17,049 bases of DNA from CAYGZA01 sp964354135. GTDB taxonomy: Bacteria; Planctomycetota; Planctomycetia; Pirellulales; Thermoguttaceae. The stretch's first letter is position 1, and every line of letters starts with the position of its first letter. The notes beneath the pieces were generated by a model. That model was given only the letters and a program-made list of their open reading frames with translations. It was not told the DNA's origin and made no database searches. Positions 1 through 10,241 of this stretch are shown one piece after another. The DNA lies in contig CAYGZA010000120.1 in NCBI GenBank assembly GCA_964354135.1, positions 1-17,049 on the forward strand, in the 5' to 3' direction. Both the position numbers and the translations under genes were made by a program.

Positions 1-881
<881 letters not shown>

Positions 882-1737
882 AGGGCTCCAGCTTCGGGCG
901 CGGCGGATCGTCGAAGGGTACGTCTCCGGCCTCCATCGCAGCCCGTTCCACGGCTTTTCCATCGAGTTTGCCGAGCACCGCGAGTACGCGCCCGGCGACG
1001 ACCTCCGCTACCTCGACTGGAAGGTCTTCGGCCGGACCGACAAGTTCTACCTCAAGCAGTTCGAGGAAGAGACGAACCTGGTCTGCTGGCTGCTCTTGGA
1101 CACCAGCGAGAGCATGCGCTACCAGAGCCCCGGCGCGCCGCTCTCCAAGCTCCAGTACGCGCAGTGTGCCGCCGCGGCCCTGGCGTACCTGGTCCTCAAG
1201 CAGCAGGATGCCGCGGGCGCGGTGACGTTCGACAAGGAGATCCGCGGGCTGCTGCGGGCCGGCGGGAACCCGTCGCACCTGAAGGAGATCCTCCAGATGA
1301 TGGAGGATGCCCCGCCGGAGCGAAAGACCTCGATTGGGCCGATCTTCCACGACCTGGCGGAGCGTTTCAAGAAGCGGGGAATCGTGGTCATCCTCAGCGA
1401 CTTGTTCGACGATACCAGCGCGGTCTTGGGGGGCTTGCAGCACTTCCGCCACCGCCGCCACGACGTGATCCTCATGCACGTGCTGGACCCGGCGGAGCTG
1501 GACTTCCCGTTCCAGGATACGACCCTGTTTCGCGGTTTGGAGCAATTGCCCAACGTGCTGGTTGAGCCGCGGGCGCTGAGGAGGGCCTACTTGCGGCAGT
1601 TTGACGGGTTTATTCGCCGCCTGAAGAGCGGCTGCCGCATCCACCAGATCGATTACGTGCTTCTGCGGACCGACCGGCCGCTGGACGTGGTGCTTTCGAG
1701 TTACCTGGCGTCGCGGGCAAAGAACGTGGGGAAGTAG

Positions 1738-1800
1738 GCGGTAGGTGGCAGACAGTAGGCGGTAGGCGCTAGGCAGTAGGCGGTAGGAAAAAGGCGGTGT
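1738..1800 (+). repeat. Degenerate heptanucleotide tandem repeat (consensus GCGGTAG)
   Basis: Nine consecutive 7-base units fill the gap after the DUF58 stop codon. Units starting at 1738, 1759 and 1780 are exactly GCGGTAG; most others differ at one to three positions, and the unit at 1787 is the most diverged. The stop codon TAG at 1735-1737 is itself in phase with the repeat (GAAGTAG, 1731-1737). The minus-strand reading gives a false heptapeptide-periodic ORF. Confidence 0.85.
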
Positions 1801-1847
1801 CGGGCGGCGAGGCTTGCCCCGCACAGAACCAGGCTCGCAACAGGCCG

Positions 1848-4073
1848 ATGTCCATCGTGACGCCGATTTTCGCGTTGGAGTTCGTCAGCCCGGGAATGCT
1901 CGGCTGGCTCGCCGCGGCCGCGGCGCCGCTGGTGATCCATTTGTGGAGCCGGCGGCGCTATCGGGAGATGCCGTGGGCAGCGGTCGAGTACCTGTTGGCC
2001 GCGCTGCGCCAGGCCAAGCGGCGGATCCAACTGGAGCAGTTGCTGCTGCTCCTGGTCCGGACCCTGATCGTGGTGCTGGTGGTCTTCGCGGTGGCGGAGC
2101 CGGCATTGCAGGGAATCGGATTCGGCGCAGCGACGGGCCAGCCGACGTATCGGCTCCTGGTGATCGACGGCTCCTATTCGATGGCCTACAAGCCGGCGGA
2201 CAAGAGCCGCTTCGACCGCGCCCGCCAGATCGCCTCCGAGATCGTCGACGAGAGCGACGAGGGGGACGGCTTCGGGTTGATCCTGATGAGCGATCCCCCG
2301 CGGGTCGTCGTGGGAACGCCGGCCTTTGACCCGCGGGATTTCGTCAAGGAGGTCGAGCAGTTGGAGATGCCGCACGCCGGCGCCGATCTGGTGAGAACGC
2401 TGGCGGCGGTGGAGCAGGTGCTGGCGACAGCCCGGCGGGAAGCCCCCCGGCTTGCGCGGCACGAGGTCTATTTCCTGACCGACCTGCACAAGGTGAGCTG
2501 GGGGCTGGAGGGGCTTAATCCGGGGGCCTTGGCCGATTTCCACAAGCAGAGCCGGCGCCTGGGGGACTCGGCCGCGCTCGTGGTCGTCGACCTTGGCCAG
2601 CGCGACGCGGAAAACGTGGCCGTGACCGCCGTGGAATGCCTTGAGCCGGTGGCGACCGTGGGCCAGCCGGTCGAGCTGAAGGTCAAGGTGAAGAACTTCG
2701 GCCGCCAGGTCCGGCCGCGGCAGCCGGTCGAGCTGGCGGTGGACGAGCGGCGGGTGCAGCAGGAGCTGATCGATCTTCCGGCCGGCGGCGAGGCCACGGT
2801 GCCCTTCTCGTGCCGCTTCGAGGTTCCGGGCGACCATGTCCTGGAGGTCCGTGCGCCGGGCGACCGGCTTGAGGTGGACAACCGCCGCTATTTCGTGCTG
2901 CCGGTCAAGCAGGCGATTCAGGTGCTCTGCATCGACGGGCGGCCCTCGGGTGCGCCCCTGCGAGGCGCCACGGGTTACCTGGCTTCGGCCCTCTCGCCCC
3001 GCGAAGACGACCGCAGCCGCGCCGCGATCCGACCCGAGGTCGCGCCCGAAAGCGCAATTCTGGAATACAACCTATCCCGGTACGACTGCACCTTTCTGGC
3101 CGACGTGGCCCGGTTCACCGCCAGCGAGGCCAAGGTCTTGGAGGCGTACGTGAAGGGCGGCGGCAGCCTGGTCTTCTTCCTCGGGGAGCAGGTCCAAGCG
3201 GCCAACTACAACCGGGAGCTTGGGGGCGAATCGCCGGGCGGAACCCGCTTGCTTCCCGCCCGGCTGGGCGCGATCGTCACCCAGTCGCAAGACCGCCTCG
3301 ACCCGCTGGGCTACCTCCATCCGATGGTGCGGGCGTTTTCCGGCCGCGAGCGGGCCGGCCTGCTGACCACTCCCGTCCACAAGCACTTCCAGTTGACCGT
3401 GCCCAAGGACTCCAAGGCCAAAGTGGCGTTGGCCTTGGCTGGCGGCGATCCGCTGATCGTCGAGGAGCCGATTCATCGCGGGCGGGTCGTGCTCGTGGCC
3501 ACCGCGGCCGACGTCTCGGGCGACGCGGCCGGCACCCCGTGGACCTACATGCCGCTGTGGCCGAGCTTCGTGCCGCTGGTACACGAAATGCTGGCCTGCG
3601 CCGTCGGCGGCCAGGTGCAGCAGCGGAACCTGCTCGTGGGCGACGTCTTGGGCGGTTCGTTCGCGATGCCCTTAGGGGAGATGCCCTTCTCGATGCGCCG
3701 CCTCGGGGGACGAAGCGATCAAGTGCGATTCCACGCCCAGGGGGACCAGAGCACGTGGAGCTACCCCGACACGGGCTTGAGCGACGTCTATGCCGCCGAG
3801 TTTGGGCCGCCCGTCTCGCGAACCGACCGCTTCGCCGTGAACGTCGATTCCAAGGAGAGCGATCTTGGGGTAATTACCCCTGAGCACCTGCACGAACACG
3901 TCTGGCCCGGCGTGGCCGTGGTACACCAAACCACGGGGCAGAGCCTGGACCGGCCGGCCGCTGCCGGCGCCAGCCGCCGCAGCGATCTGTCCAAGGCGCT
4001 CTTGTACGCAGCCCTGCTGCTTCTGTTTGCAGAGACTTACATGGCCCGGCGCTTCGGGTACCACGCCTCATGA
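1848..4073 (+). CDS. BatA-type membrane protein with VWA domain
   Basis: The 741-residue product is counted from ATG 1848, which has AGG a few bases upstream and begins just before the conserved BatA N-terminal domain. An in-frame GTG at 1797 would add 17 residues read from repeat-derived sequence and is rejected. Order of parts: N-terminal membrane segment (about residues 14-33, FVSPGMLGWLAAAAAPLVIH), a basic loop, a second segment (about 64-84), then a VWA domain with MIDAS motif DGSYS at 107-111 and TD at 211-212. A CARDB/Ig-like beta domain follows, then a glutamine-amidotransferase-like fold and a C-terminal membrane helix ending at LLLLFAETYMARR. The layout suggests a membrane-anchored protein with a large soluble domain. 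It overlaps the next gene by 4 bases (ATGA). It is probably a partner of the MoxR/DUF58 pair; its ligand is unknown. Confidence 0.9.
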   Translation: MSIVTPIFALEFVSPGMLGWLAAAAAPLVIHLWSRRRYREMPWAAVEYLLAALRQAKRRIQLEQLLLLLVRTLIVVLVVFAVAEPALQGIGFGAATGQPTYRLLVIDGSYSMAYKPADKSRFDRARQIASEIVDESDEGDGFGLILMSDPPRVVVGTPAFDPRDFVKEVEQLEMPHAGADLVRTLAAVEQVLATARREAPRLARHEVYFLTDLHKVSWGLEGLNPGALADFHKQSRRLGDSAALVVVDLGQRDAENVAVTAVECLEPVATVGQPVELKVKVKNFGRQVRPRQPVELAVDERRVQQELIDLPAGGEATVPFSCRFEVPGDHVLEVRAPGDRLEVDNRRYFVLPVKQAIQVLCIDGRPSGAPLRGATGYLASALSPREDDRSRAAIRPEVAPESAILEYNLSRYDCTFLADVARFTASEAKVLEAYVKGGGSLVFFLGEQVQAANYNRELGGESPGGTRLLPARLGAIVTQSQDRLDPLGYLHPMVRAFSGRERAGLLTTPVHKHFQLTVPKDSKAKVALALAGGDPLIVEEPIHRGRVVLVATAADVSGDAAGTPWTYMPLWPSFVPLVHEMLACAVGGQVQQRNLLVGDVLGGSFAMPLGEMPFSMRRLGGRSDQVRFHAQGDQSTWSYPDTGLSDVYAAEFGPPVSRTDRFAVNVDSKESDLGVITPEHLHEHVWPGVAVVHQTTGQSLDRPAAAGASRRSDLSKALLYAALLLLFAETYMARRFGYHAS

Positions 4074-6451
4074 ACGACCCCCTGCCTTCCTGGATCGAAC
4101 GCGTGCTCGGCATCGAGGCCGAGGCCGGGGAGGGCACGACGTGGAGCCTCGACCACTCGTGGGGATGGCCGCCCTGGGTGACGTTTCTGGTGGTGGTCGT
4201 CGCGGTGGTCTTCGCGGCGGCAAGTTACCTGCGGGAAAACCGGCAGGCGCCCGCGTGGTACCGCATGTTCCTGGCGGCGATCCGGACGACGCTCGTGGGG
4301 ATCGTGCTGGTGATGCTCGCCCAGCTCGTCCTCACGCTGCAACGGACCGGCCTCCCTTACGTTGCCGTGCTGCTGGACGATTCCCTGAGCATGACGATCG
4401 TCGACCGGTACGACGACTCCGTCCGCAAGACGCTTCAAGAGCGGGTCCGCAAGGCGGGGTTTGAGCCTGCAAGCCGCTGGAACCTCGCCAGGACGCTCCT
4501 GAGCGAGAACGGCGGGGCGGTGCCGGCGGCGATCTTCGAACGCTACAAGCTGAAGGTCTACTACCTGACCGGCCCGCGGCCGAGCCCCGCCGCGAGCCCG
4601 GAAGAGCTGCTCGACGAGCTAAGGGCGGCGGAGCCGGTCGGCGAAAACACGCGGCTTGGCGCGGCGTTGCGGGCCGTCTTGGACGACCTCCGCGGCAGCC
4701 CTCCGGCGGCGATCGTCATCTTCAGCGACGGGATCAGCACCGACGAGCCGAGCCTCACGCAGGCGGCCCCGTACGCCCGGCGCAAGGGAGTGCCGCTCTA
4801 CCTGGTGGGCCTGGGGGACGACAAACCGGTCCGCGACCTGAGACTCTCGGACCTGCTGGTGGACGACGTGGTCTTCGTCGACGACGTCGTGTACTTCGAG
4901 GCGAAACTGGCGGCCACCGGCTATGCGGGCCGCCAGGTGCCGGTCATTCTGCGCCGACAGGGCCACAAGGAAGTGCTCGCAAAGCTCGCGGTGACCCTGG
5001 GCCCGGACGGGCAGTCGCAGCAAGTTCGCCTTCCCTATCGGCCCACGGAGCCGGGGGACTTCCGCTTCGTGCTCGAGGTGGAGCCGCAGGAAGGGGAAAT
5101 CCAGACCGAGAACAACCGCCAGGAGCGGCTCGTCCGCGTCCGCAAGGAGAAAATCCGAGTCCTCCTGGTGCAGGCGGATCCGAGCTGGGAATACCGCTTC
5201 CTGCGGAACATGCTCGCCCGCGACAGCACGGTCGAGCTGAAGGCCGTCCTCCAGAACGCCGATCTCCAGCACGCGGGTCAGGACCCGGCGGTCCTGCGGA
5301 GTTTTCCCGTGGGGCGCGACGAGCTGTTCGGCTACGACGTCATCATCCTGGGGGACGCGAACCCCGGGCTGCTGACGCCGTCGATGGTGCAGAACATCGC
5401 CGATTTCGTCCAGCGGCCTGGCAAAGGCGGGGCGTTGATTTGTGTTGCCGGCCCGCAATTCATGCCCCTGGCTTGGCGCAGCACCCCGTTGGCCCGCCTC
5501 TTGCCCATCGACCTCGGCACGGCCCGGTATCCGGAGCCCGAGCGGCCTTTGACCGAGGGCTTTGTGCTGGAGCCGACCGAACTCGGCCTGGCCAGCCCGG
5601 CGATGCAATTGGGGGATACACCCGAACAGACGGCGGAAGCCTGGAAGAAGCTCGCTCCGCTGTATTGGGCGTTGGAGGCCCCGGACCCGAAGCCCGGCGC
5701 CCGCGTGCTGGCCGAGCGGCCCGCGGGTGCCGCGCGCAGCGAGCGCCGGCTGCCCGTGATCCTGCTCCAATACGTCGGGGCGGGAAAGGTCCTCTTCCAC
5801 GCCACCGACGAGACCTGGCAATGGCGCCGGGGCGTCGGCGACGTCTTCTTCGCCCGATACTGGGTGCAGACGATCCGCTACCTCGCCCGATCCAAGCTGG
5901 CGGAGGAGGATGCGTCGGCGACGCTCACGACGGACCGCCGCGAGCACCGCCGCGGGGAGCCGGTGCGGCTGCGGGTCCGCTTTGCCAATGAGAGCCTGGC
6001 CCCGGCGGCCGACGACGGCGTGACCGCCGTGCTCGAGCACCAAGGGCATCAGACTGAGCGGATTCCATTTCGCCGCGGCACTGCCGGCCGCGGCACCTTT
6101 GAGGCGACGCTCGGGAGCCTGGCCATCGGCTCGTACCACGCCTGGGTGGCCATCCCGACCCTTCCGGGCCGCGCTCCCGCGGCCGACTTCACGGTGGTCG
6201 CTCCGCCGGGCGAGTTCGAGCGGGTGCAGATGGACTCCGCCGAAATGCGGCAGGCCGCCGAGATGACCAAAGGCCGCTTCTACACGGCGGCTACGGCCCA
6301 CCGGCTCTTGGAGGAACTGCCCGAGGGTCACCAGGTTCCCATCGAGTCGCTCCCGCCGAAACCCCTGTGGAATAGCTGGCCGCTGCTTCTGGTGTTCCTG
6401 GTCCTGCTCACCGGCGAATGGGTCCTGCGGAAGGCGCGCGGGATGGTGTAG
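4070..6451 (+). CDS. Membrane-anchored VWA / glutamine-amidotransferase-like protein
   Basis: A 793-residue protein whose ATG overlaps the previous stop codon (ATGA), indicating translational coupling. Two membrane segments lie near the N-terminus (about residues 36-54 and 66-90). A VWA domain follows directly with MIDAS motif DDSLS (103-107) and, further on, a conserved IVIFSDGIS strand. Next come an Ig/CARDB-like beta region (around YFEAKLAATGYAGRQVPVIL) and a segment resembling class I glutamine amidotransferase folds (KIRVLLVQADPSWEYRFL ... FGYDVIILGD ... GGALICVAG). No catalytic Cys-His-Glu triad was recognised, so amidotransferase activity is not claimed. A C-terminal membrane helix (about 770-786) closes the protein. 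The general architecture is shared with the preceding gene, so the two may form a paralogous membrane pair. Confidence 0.87.
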   Translation: MNDPLPSWIERVLGIEAEAGEGTTWSLDHSWGWPPWVTFLVVVVAVVFAAASYLRENRQAPAWYRMFLAAIRTTLVGIVLVMLAQLVLTLQRTGLPYVAVLLDDSLSMTIVDRYDDSVRKTLQERVRKAGFEPASRWNLARTLLSENGGAVPAAIFERYKLKVYYLTGPRPSPAASPEELLDELRAAEPVGENTRLGAALRAVLDDLRGSPPAAIVIFSDGISTDEPSLTQAAPYARRKGVPLYLVGLGDDKPVRDLRLSDLLVDDVVFVDDVVYFEAKLAATGYAGRQVPVILRRQGHKEVLAKLAVTLGPDGQSQQVRLPYRPTEPGDFRFVLEVEPQEGEIQTENNRQERLVRVRKEKIRVLLVQADPSWEYRFLRNMLARDSTVELKAVLQNADLQHAGQDPAVLRSFPVGRDELFGYDVIILGDANPGLLTPSMVQNIADFVQRPGKGGALICVAGPQFMPLAWRSTPLARLLPIDLGTARYPEPERPLTEGFVLEPTELGLASPAMQLGDTPEQTAEAWKKLAPLYWALEAPDPKPGARVLAERPAGAARSERRLPVILLQYVGAGKVLFHATDETWQWRRGVGDVFFARYWVQTIRYLARSKLAEEDASATLTTDRREHRRGEPVRLRVRFANESLAPAADDGVTAVLEHQGHQTERIPFRRGTAGRGTFEATLGSLAIGSYHAWVAIPTLPGRAPAADFTVVAPPGEFERVQMDSAEMRQAAEMTKGRFYTAATAHRLLEELPEGHQVPIESLPPKPLWNSWPLLLVFLVLLTGEWVLRKARGMV

Positions 6452-6554
6452 AATGAGAAAGGATGAAGGCGGAATGATGAATTCGGAATTCGGAAATGTG
6501 AATCACTAATCCCTAGCCCCCAGCCCCTGACCCCTAACCCCTAGTCCCTGCCCC
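6448..6554 (+). repeat. Composite heptanucleotide repeat filling the whole intergenic gap
   Basis: Two heptamer families share one 7-base phase across the gap. The first half (6448-6510) has GAAT-ending units such as GCGGAAT (6469), GATGAAT (6476) and TCGGAAT (6483). The second half (6511-6552) has six CCCTNNC-type units, including CCCTAGC, CCCTGAC and CCCTAAC. Two more C residues lead straight into the ATG at 6555. The TAG stop of the previous gene falls in the first unit. No Shine-Dalgarno is present before the start codon. Confidence 0.82.
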
Positions 6555-9500
6555 ATGTCCCACCCGCTGGAGCAACGAATCGCCGCCTTGCGGAGCCGCG
6601 TGCGTCGGCTGGCGCTGGTGTACGGGATCTGCTGGGTGGCAAGCGCAGGGCTTGCCGCGACGTTGGCCCTCGGGGCGACGGACTACCTGCTCCGTTTTCA
6701 GGACCGTGGGATGCGAGTCCTGGCGTCGCTCGTTCTCGTTGGCGTGCTCGGCTGGACGGTATACCGCTACCTGTACCCCGCGTGGGCAGCCCGGCTGGGC
6801 GAGCTCGATTTGGCCCGGCGGCTCCAGCGGCGATTTCCCGACCTTGGCGACGGACTGGCCAGTGCCGTCGAGTTTCTCAAGCAGTCCGAAGACGACGTCA
6901 CGGCGGGGTCGGCGGCCCTGCGCCGGGCGGTGATCAGCCAGACCGTGGCCCAAACCGACAAGCTCGATTTCCACGAGGCGATCCATCGCCGCCCGGTGCG
7001 CCGGGCACTGGTGTCGGCCTTGGCGGTCGGCGCGGCGGCGATGGTCGTGGTCGCGAGCGACCCGTCGGCCTCGCGCACCGCGCTGGCCCGGCTGGTCCGT
7101 CCCCTGAGCGACGTTCGCTGGCCGCCGGTCCATCATTTGGTGCTCCGCGGGCCACTCAGGCCGATCGCGCGGGGACAGCCCTTTGAAGTCGAGATCGTCG
7201 ATGCCTACCCGGACGTGCCGCTCCCCTCGCAAGTCTACATCCGTTACCGGTTCGAGAATCCCGAGGGGCCGGCGAGCGAGGAGATGGAACGGATGCGGCT
7301 CTTGGGCAAGGCGATGGTCGCGCGGCGGGAGAACGTCACGCGGCCCTTCTCCTTTCAGGTGGAGGGAGGAGACGACCGGTGGACGCACTGGGAGCGCGTC
7401 GAGGTGGTCGATCCGCCGGCGATCGAATCCCTCGCGGTCAAGCTGATCCCGCCGCCGTACACGGGCTGGCCCGTCGAGCGTGCAGACCGGAACTTCCGGG
7501 CCCTGATAGGCACCCGGATAGAGATTTCGGCGAAGGCCACCAAGCCGCTCTCCTCGGCGCTGCTCTGCCTGGAAGGCGGGCGAGAGATACCCGGCCGGCT
7601 GCTCGGTGCGGATGGCTCGTTCCAAGTGCCCGGCGACGGCTCCTCGGGGTTCGTCGTGGAGAAATCCGGGGCGTACTGGTTCCGGCTGACGGACTCGGAG
7701 GGCATCGGCGGCGGGGAAACAGACCGCTGGGAGATCCGGGTCGTTCCCGACGAAGCCCCGAGCGTCACGATCGACCAGCCGACGGCCGACATCTTCGTCA
7801 CGCCGCAGGCCGACGTCCCCATCCACGCCACCGTCCGCGACGACTTGGCCATCCAGCGGATCGACCTGGAGTTCAACCGCTCGAGCCAGCCCGACACGGC
7901 CGAGGCCAAGGTGCCGCTCTTCGCCGGCCCGGCGCGGGTCCAGCCGCGCCCGAGGGGACTGTCCGCCGGAGACGCCGGGGAGAAGAAGATTCTCTCTCAC
8001 GCGTGGAAACTCGATGCCCTCGCCTTGCGGCCGGGCACCCAAGTGTCGTTCTGGGTCAGCGCCGCCGACTACCGGCCGCAAACCGCCAAGAGCCAGCCGC
8101 GGCGGCTGTCGGTCATCACGCCGGAGGAGCTGGCCGAGCGGATCGCGGCGCGGCAGGCCGTCATCCTCGCCGAATTGACCCGCGTCCTCCAGATGCAGCG
8201 GCAAAGCCGAGAGCAAGTCACGGCGCTGGAGGTCCGCGCCGAACAACCGGGCGGCTTCGGCCAGCTCGACGTGGACCACCTCCGCAGCGCCGAGCTGAAC
8301 CAACGCCAGGTGAGCCACACCCTGACCAGCCGCAGCGAAGGGGTGCCGATGCACGTGCTGGGACTCCTGGCCGACCTGGACGGCAACAAGGTCGATAGCC
8401 CCGACGTGCGCCGGCGGATGCAGGCCCTGTTGGCCGAGATCGATCGGCTGGCCCGGGATGAGCTTCCCGCCGTCGGCCGGGAGCTGACGGCGGCGATCAA
8501 GGCGGCCCAGGGCCGTCTGGAAAAGCAGCCGCCGCCCAAGAAGGGAGAGCCTCAAAGCCCGGGGCAGGAGGAGCCGGCGCTCCGGGCGGCGCTGGCAGCC
8601 GCCGGGAAGAACCAGGACCTGGTCATCGCGTCGCTGGAGCGGATGCTGGACGACCTGGGCCGTTGGGACAGTTTTCGCCGCTTCCACCGCGACGTGGGCC
8701 AATTACTCCGGGAGGAGGAGGAGTTGGCCCGCCGCACCGGCGAGCTGGCCCAGCAGACGCTCGCCAAGGACCTCAGGGACCTTCCGCCCCAGGATTCCGC
8801 AGACCTGAAACTTGCCGCGCGGAAGCAACTGGAGCTGGCCCAGCGGCTCGAGGTCGTCCAACAGCAGATGGAGCAGGCAGTCGGGCAGTTGCGCGAGAGC
8901 GACCCGTTGGCAGCACAAGCCCTGTCGGACGCTGCGGCCCGGGCGCGGCAGTTGGACACCAGCGGCGCGATGCGCTCTGCCGGCGGTCAGATCGACCGAA
9001 ACCGGATGGGCCAGGCGACCGCCGGGCAGCGGCAGATCGTCGAGCAGCTCCGCGAGGTTCTCGACATCCTTGCCAATCGCCGCGAGCACGAGCTGACCGG
9101 ACTGCTCAGGAAGCTCCGGGAAGCGGACGCGGAACTGGCCGAGATCGCCCGTCGTCAGGAGGATCTGCGAAAACGGATGGATCGGGCCGCCAGCGAGGCC
9201 GACGCCCCGACGGGCCGCCGCGCGTTGGAGAAACTTGCTCCGGAGCAACAGAAGCTCCGCGAGGAAACGGAGCGGATGGTCCGCCGCCTGGAGCGGCTGA
9301 TGGTCCCCCAGGCGGTGCCGCCGGCCCGGCAGGGGGCGGAAAAGATGGGTCAAGCGGGCGAGAGTGCAGCCCGGGGGGAAGGCCGCACCGCCGCTGGCCG
9401 GGCGGAAGAGGCACGAAAGGCGATCGAAGATGCCCGCCGGCAATTGGACGCCAACCGCCGCCGGGCAGAAACTGAGTTGAGCACCGAACAGCTCGCCCGG

Positions 9501-10241
9501 CTCCAGGACGCCCTCCAGGGAATCCACCGCCGGCAGGAAAAGGCCCTGGCTGAAACGCGGCGGCTGGACGCGGCCCAAAAGGAGCAGAATGCCCTCTCGC
9601 CGGAGCGCGAAGCCGCCCTCGTCGAGCTTGCCCGGGAAGAGCGGCTGCTGGAGGCCGAGGCGACGGGCCTGCTGCGGGAGCTTGCCGGGGCCGAGGTCTT
9701 CCGCTTGGTGGTGGAGTCGGCCGGAAGCGAGATGGCCGTGGCCGCCGGTCTGTTGGACCGCCGCCAGACCGGTCCCCCCACTCAACAGGCGGAAGAAACG
9801 GCCCTCGGCCGGCTGGCACGGATGCTCGAAGCCCTCAAACCCGAGCCGGCGGAGAAGGAGCCTGATGCCAATCAGGGCGGTCAGCCCGGGCAGCCGGGCC
9901 AACAGGGCCCGCCGGGCCCGCAGGGCCAGCCCGGCGGAATCCGCGACGTCGCCCAACTGAAGCTCCTCAAGCTGATGCAGGAAGAGGTCAACCGCCGCAC
10001 CCAGGCGATCGAGCGGGTCCTGGCCGGCGCGGACAAGGGGAGCGAGCCGGCCCGCCGCCAGCTCGATCAATTGACCCTCGAACAGGGGTGCCTGGCCGAC
10101 CTGTTGCTCACGCTGATCCGGCCCGAGGAGCCTGCGGAAGAGGACCGGGGCAACGTGCCCGAGTCGCCCCCGCCCAATCGAGAAGAATCCCTCGAGCCGC
10201 CGGACAGGACACGGGAAAAGCCAAAGGAGCCATCGCCGTGA
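6555..10241 (+). CDS. Large membrane-anchored coiled-coil protein (DUF4175-like)
   Basis: A 1228-residue protein. Near the N-terminus are two clear membrane segments (about 18-46 and 53-77) and a third hydrophobic stretch at about 150-167. A long region with beta character follows, including PDEAPSVTIDQPTADIF and the strand-rich segment after it. From about residue 530 to 1070 the sequence is dominated by charged, Gln/Arg/Glu/Leu-rich helices expected to form coiled coils. Near residues 1105-1128 there is a collagen-like Gly-X-Y stretch, and the tail is acidic and Pro-rich. This resembles DUF4175-type proteins, which have N-terminal membrane helices and a long low-complexity helical region; the match is by appearance only. 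It is the last large member of the MoxR/VWA cluster, so it may be a structural component or target of that system. The TGA overlaps the GTG of the next gene. Confidence 0.82.
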   Translation: MSHPLEQRIAALRSRVRRLALVYGICWVASAGLAATLALGATDYLLRFQDRGMRVLASLVLVGVLGWTVYRYLYPAWAARLGELDLARRLQRRFPDLGDGLASAVEFLKQSEDDVTAGSAALRRAVISQTVAQTDKLDFHEAIHRRPVRRALVSALAVGAAAMVVVASDPSASRTALARLVRPLSDVRWPPVHHLVLRGPLRPIARGQPFEVEIVDAYPDVPLPSQVYIRYRFENPEGPASEEMERMRLLGKAMVARRENVTRPFSFQVEGGDDRWTHWERVEVVDPPAIESLAVKLIPPPYTGWPVERADRNFRALIGTRIEISAKATKPLSSALLCLEGGREIPGRLLGADGSFQVPGDGSSGFVVEKSGAYWFRLTDSEGIGGGETDRWEIRVVPDEAPSVTIDQPTADIFVTPQADVPIHATVRDDLAIQRIDLEFNRSSQPDTAEAKVPLFAGPARVQPRPRGLSAGDAGEKKILSHAWKLDALALRPGTQVSFWVSAADYRPQTAKSQPRRLSVITPEELAERIAARQAVILAELTRVLQMQRQSREQVTALEVRAEQPGGFGQLDVDHLRSAELNQRQVSHTLTSRSEGVPMHVLGLLADLDGNKVDSPDVRRRMQALLAEIDRLARDELPAVGRELTAAIKAAQGRLEKQPPPKKGEPQSPGQEEPALRAALAAAGKNQDLVIASLERMLDDLGRWDSFRRFHRDVGQLLREEEELARRTGELAQQTLAKDLRDLPPQDSADLKLAARKQLELAQRLEVVQQQMEQAVGQLRESDPLAAQALSDAAARARQLDTSGAMRSAGGQIDRNRMGQATAGQRQIVEQLREVLDILANRREHELTGLLRKLREADAELAEIARRQEDLRKRMDRAASEADAPTGRRALEKLAPEQQKLREETERMVRRLERLMVPQAVPPARQGAEKMGQAGESAARGEGRTAAGRAEEARKAIEDARRQLDANRRRAETELSTEQLARLQDALQGIHRRQEKALAETRRLDAAQKEQNALSPEREAALVELAREERLLEAEATGLLRELAGAEVFRLVVESAGSEMAVAAGLLDRRQTGPPTQQAEETALGRLARMLEALKPEPAEKEPDANQGGQPGQPGQQGPPGPQGQPGGIRDVAQLKLLKLMQEEVNRRTQAIERVLAGADKGSEPARRQLDQLTLEQGCLADLLLTLIRPEEPAEEDRGNVPESPPPNREESLEPPDRTREKPKEPSP
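10223..10229 (+). promoter_or_regulatory. Ribosome binding site (AAAGGAG) fixing the start at 10238
   Basis: AAAGGAG lies 8 bases before GTG 10238 and inside the end of the preceding gene. It decides between this start and an upstream in-frame ATG at 10088, which would give an Arg/Ala-rich leader read out of frame through the previous gene. Confidence 0.75.

Noticed and set aside
1797..1847. Upstream GTG start for the BatA-type gene
   Set aside because: The extra 17 residues are read from repeat-like DNA and precede the conserved N-terminus, while ATG 1848 fits the family start.
1701..2837. Long minus-strand ORF over the DUF58/BatA junction
   Set aside because: Shadow of the high-GC plus-strand gene; His/Arg/Leu-rich composition and a tail made of repeat-derived PTAYCL units.
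6534..8702. 722-codon minus-strand ORF inside the large coiled-coil gene
   Set aside because: Antisense open frame expected from high GC at third positions; no recognisable domains, and Arg/His/Gly/Pro composition is unnatural.
10088..10237. Upstream ATG start for the small secreted protein
   Set aside because: It would place 50 Arg/Ala/Gly-rich residues before a clear signal peptide; GTG 10238 has AAAGGAG at the right spacing.
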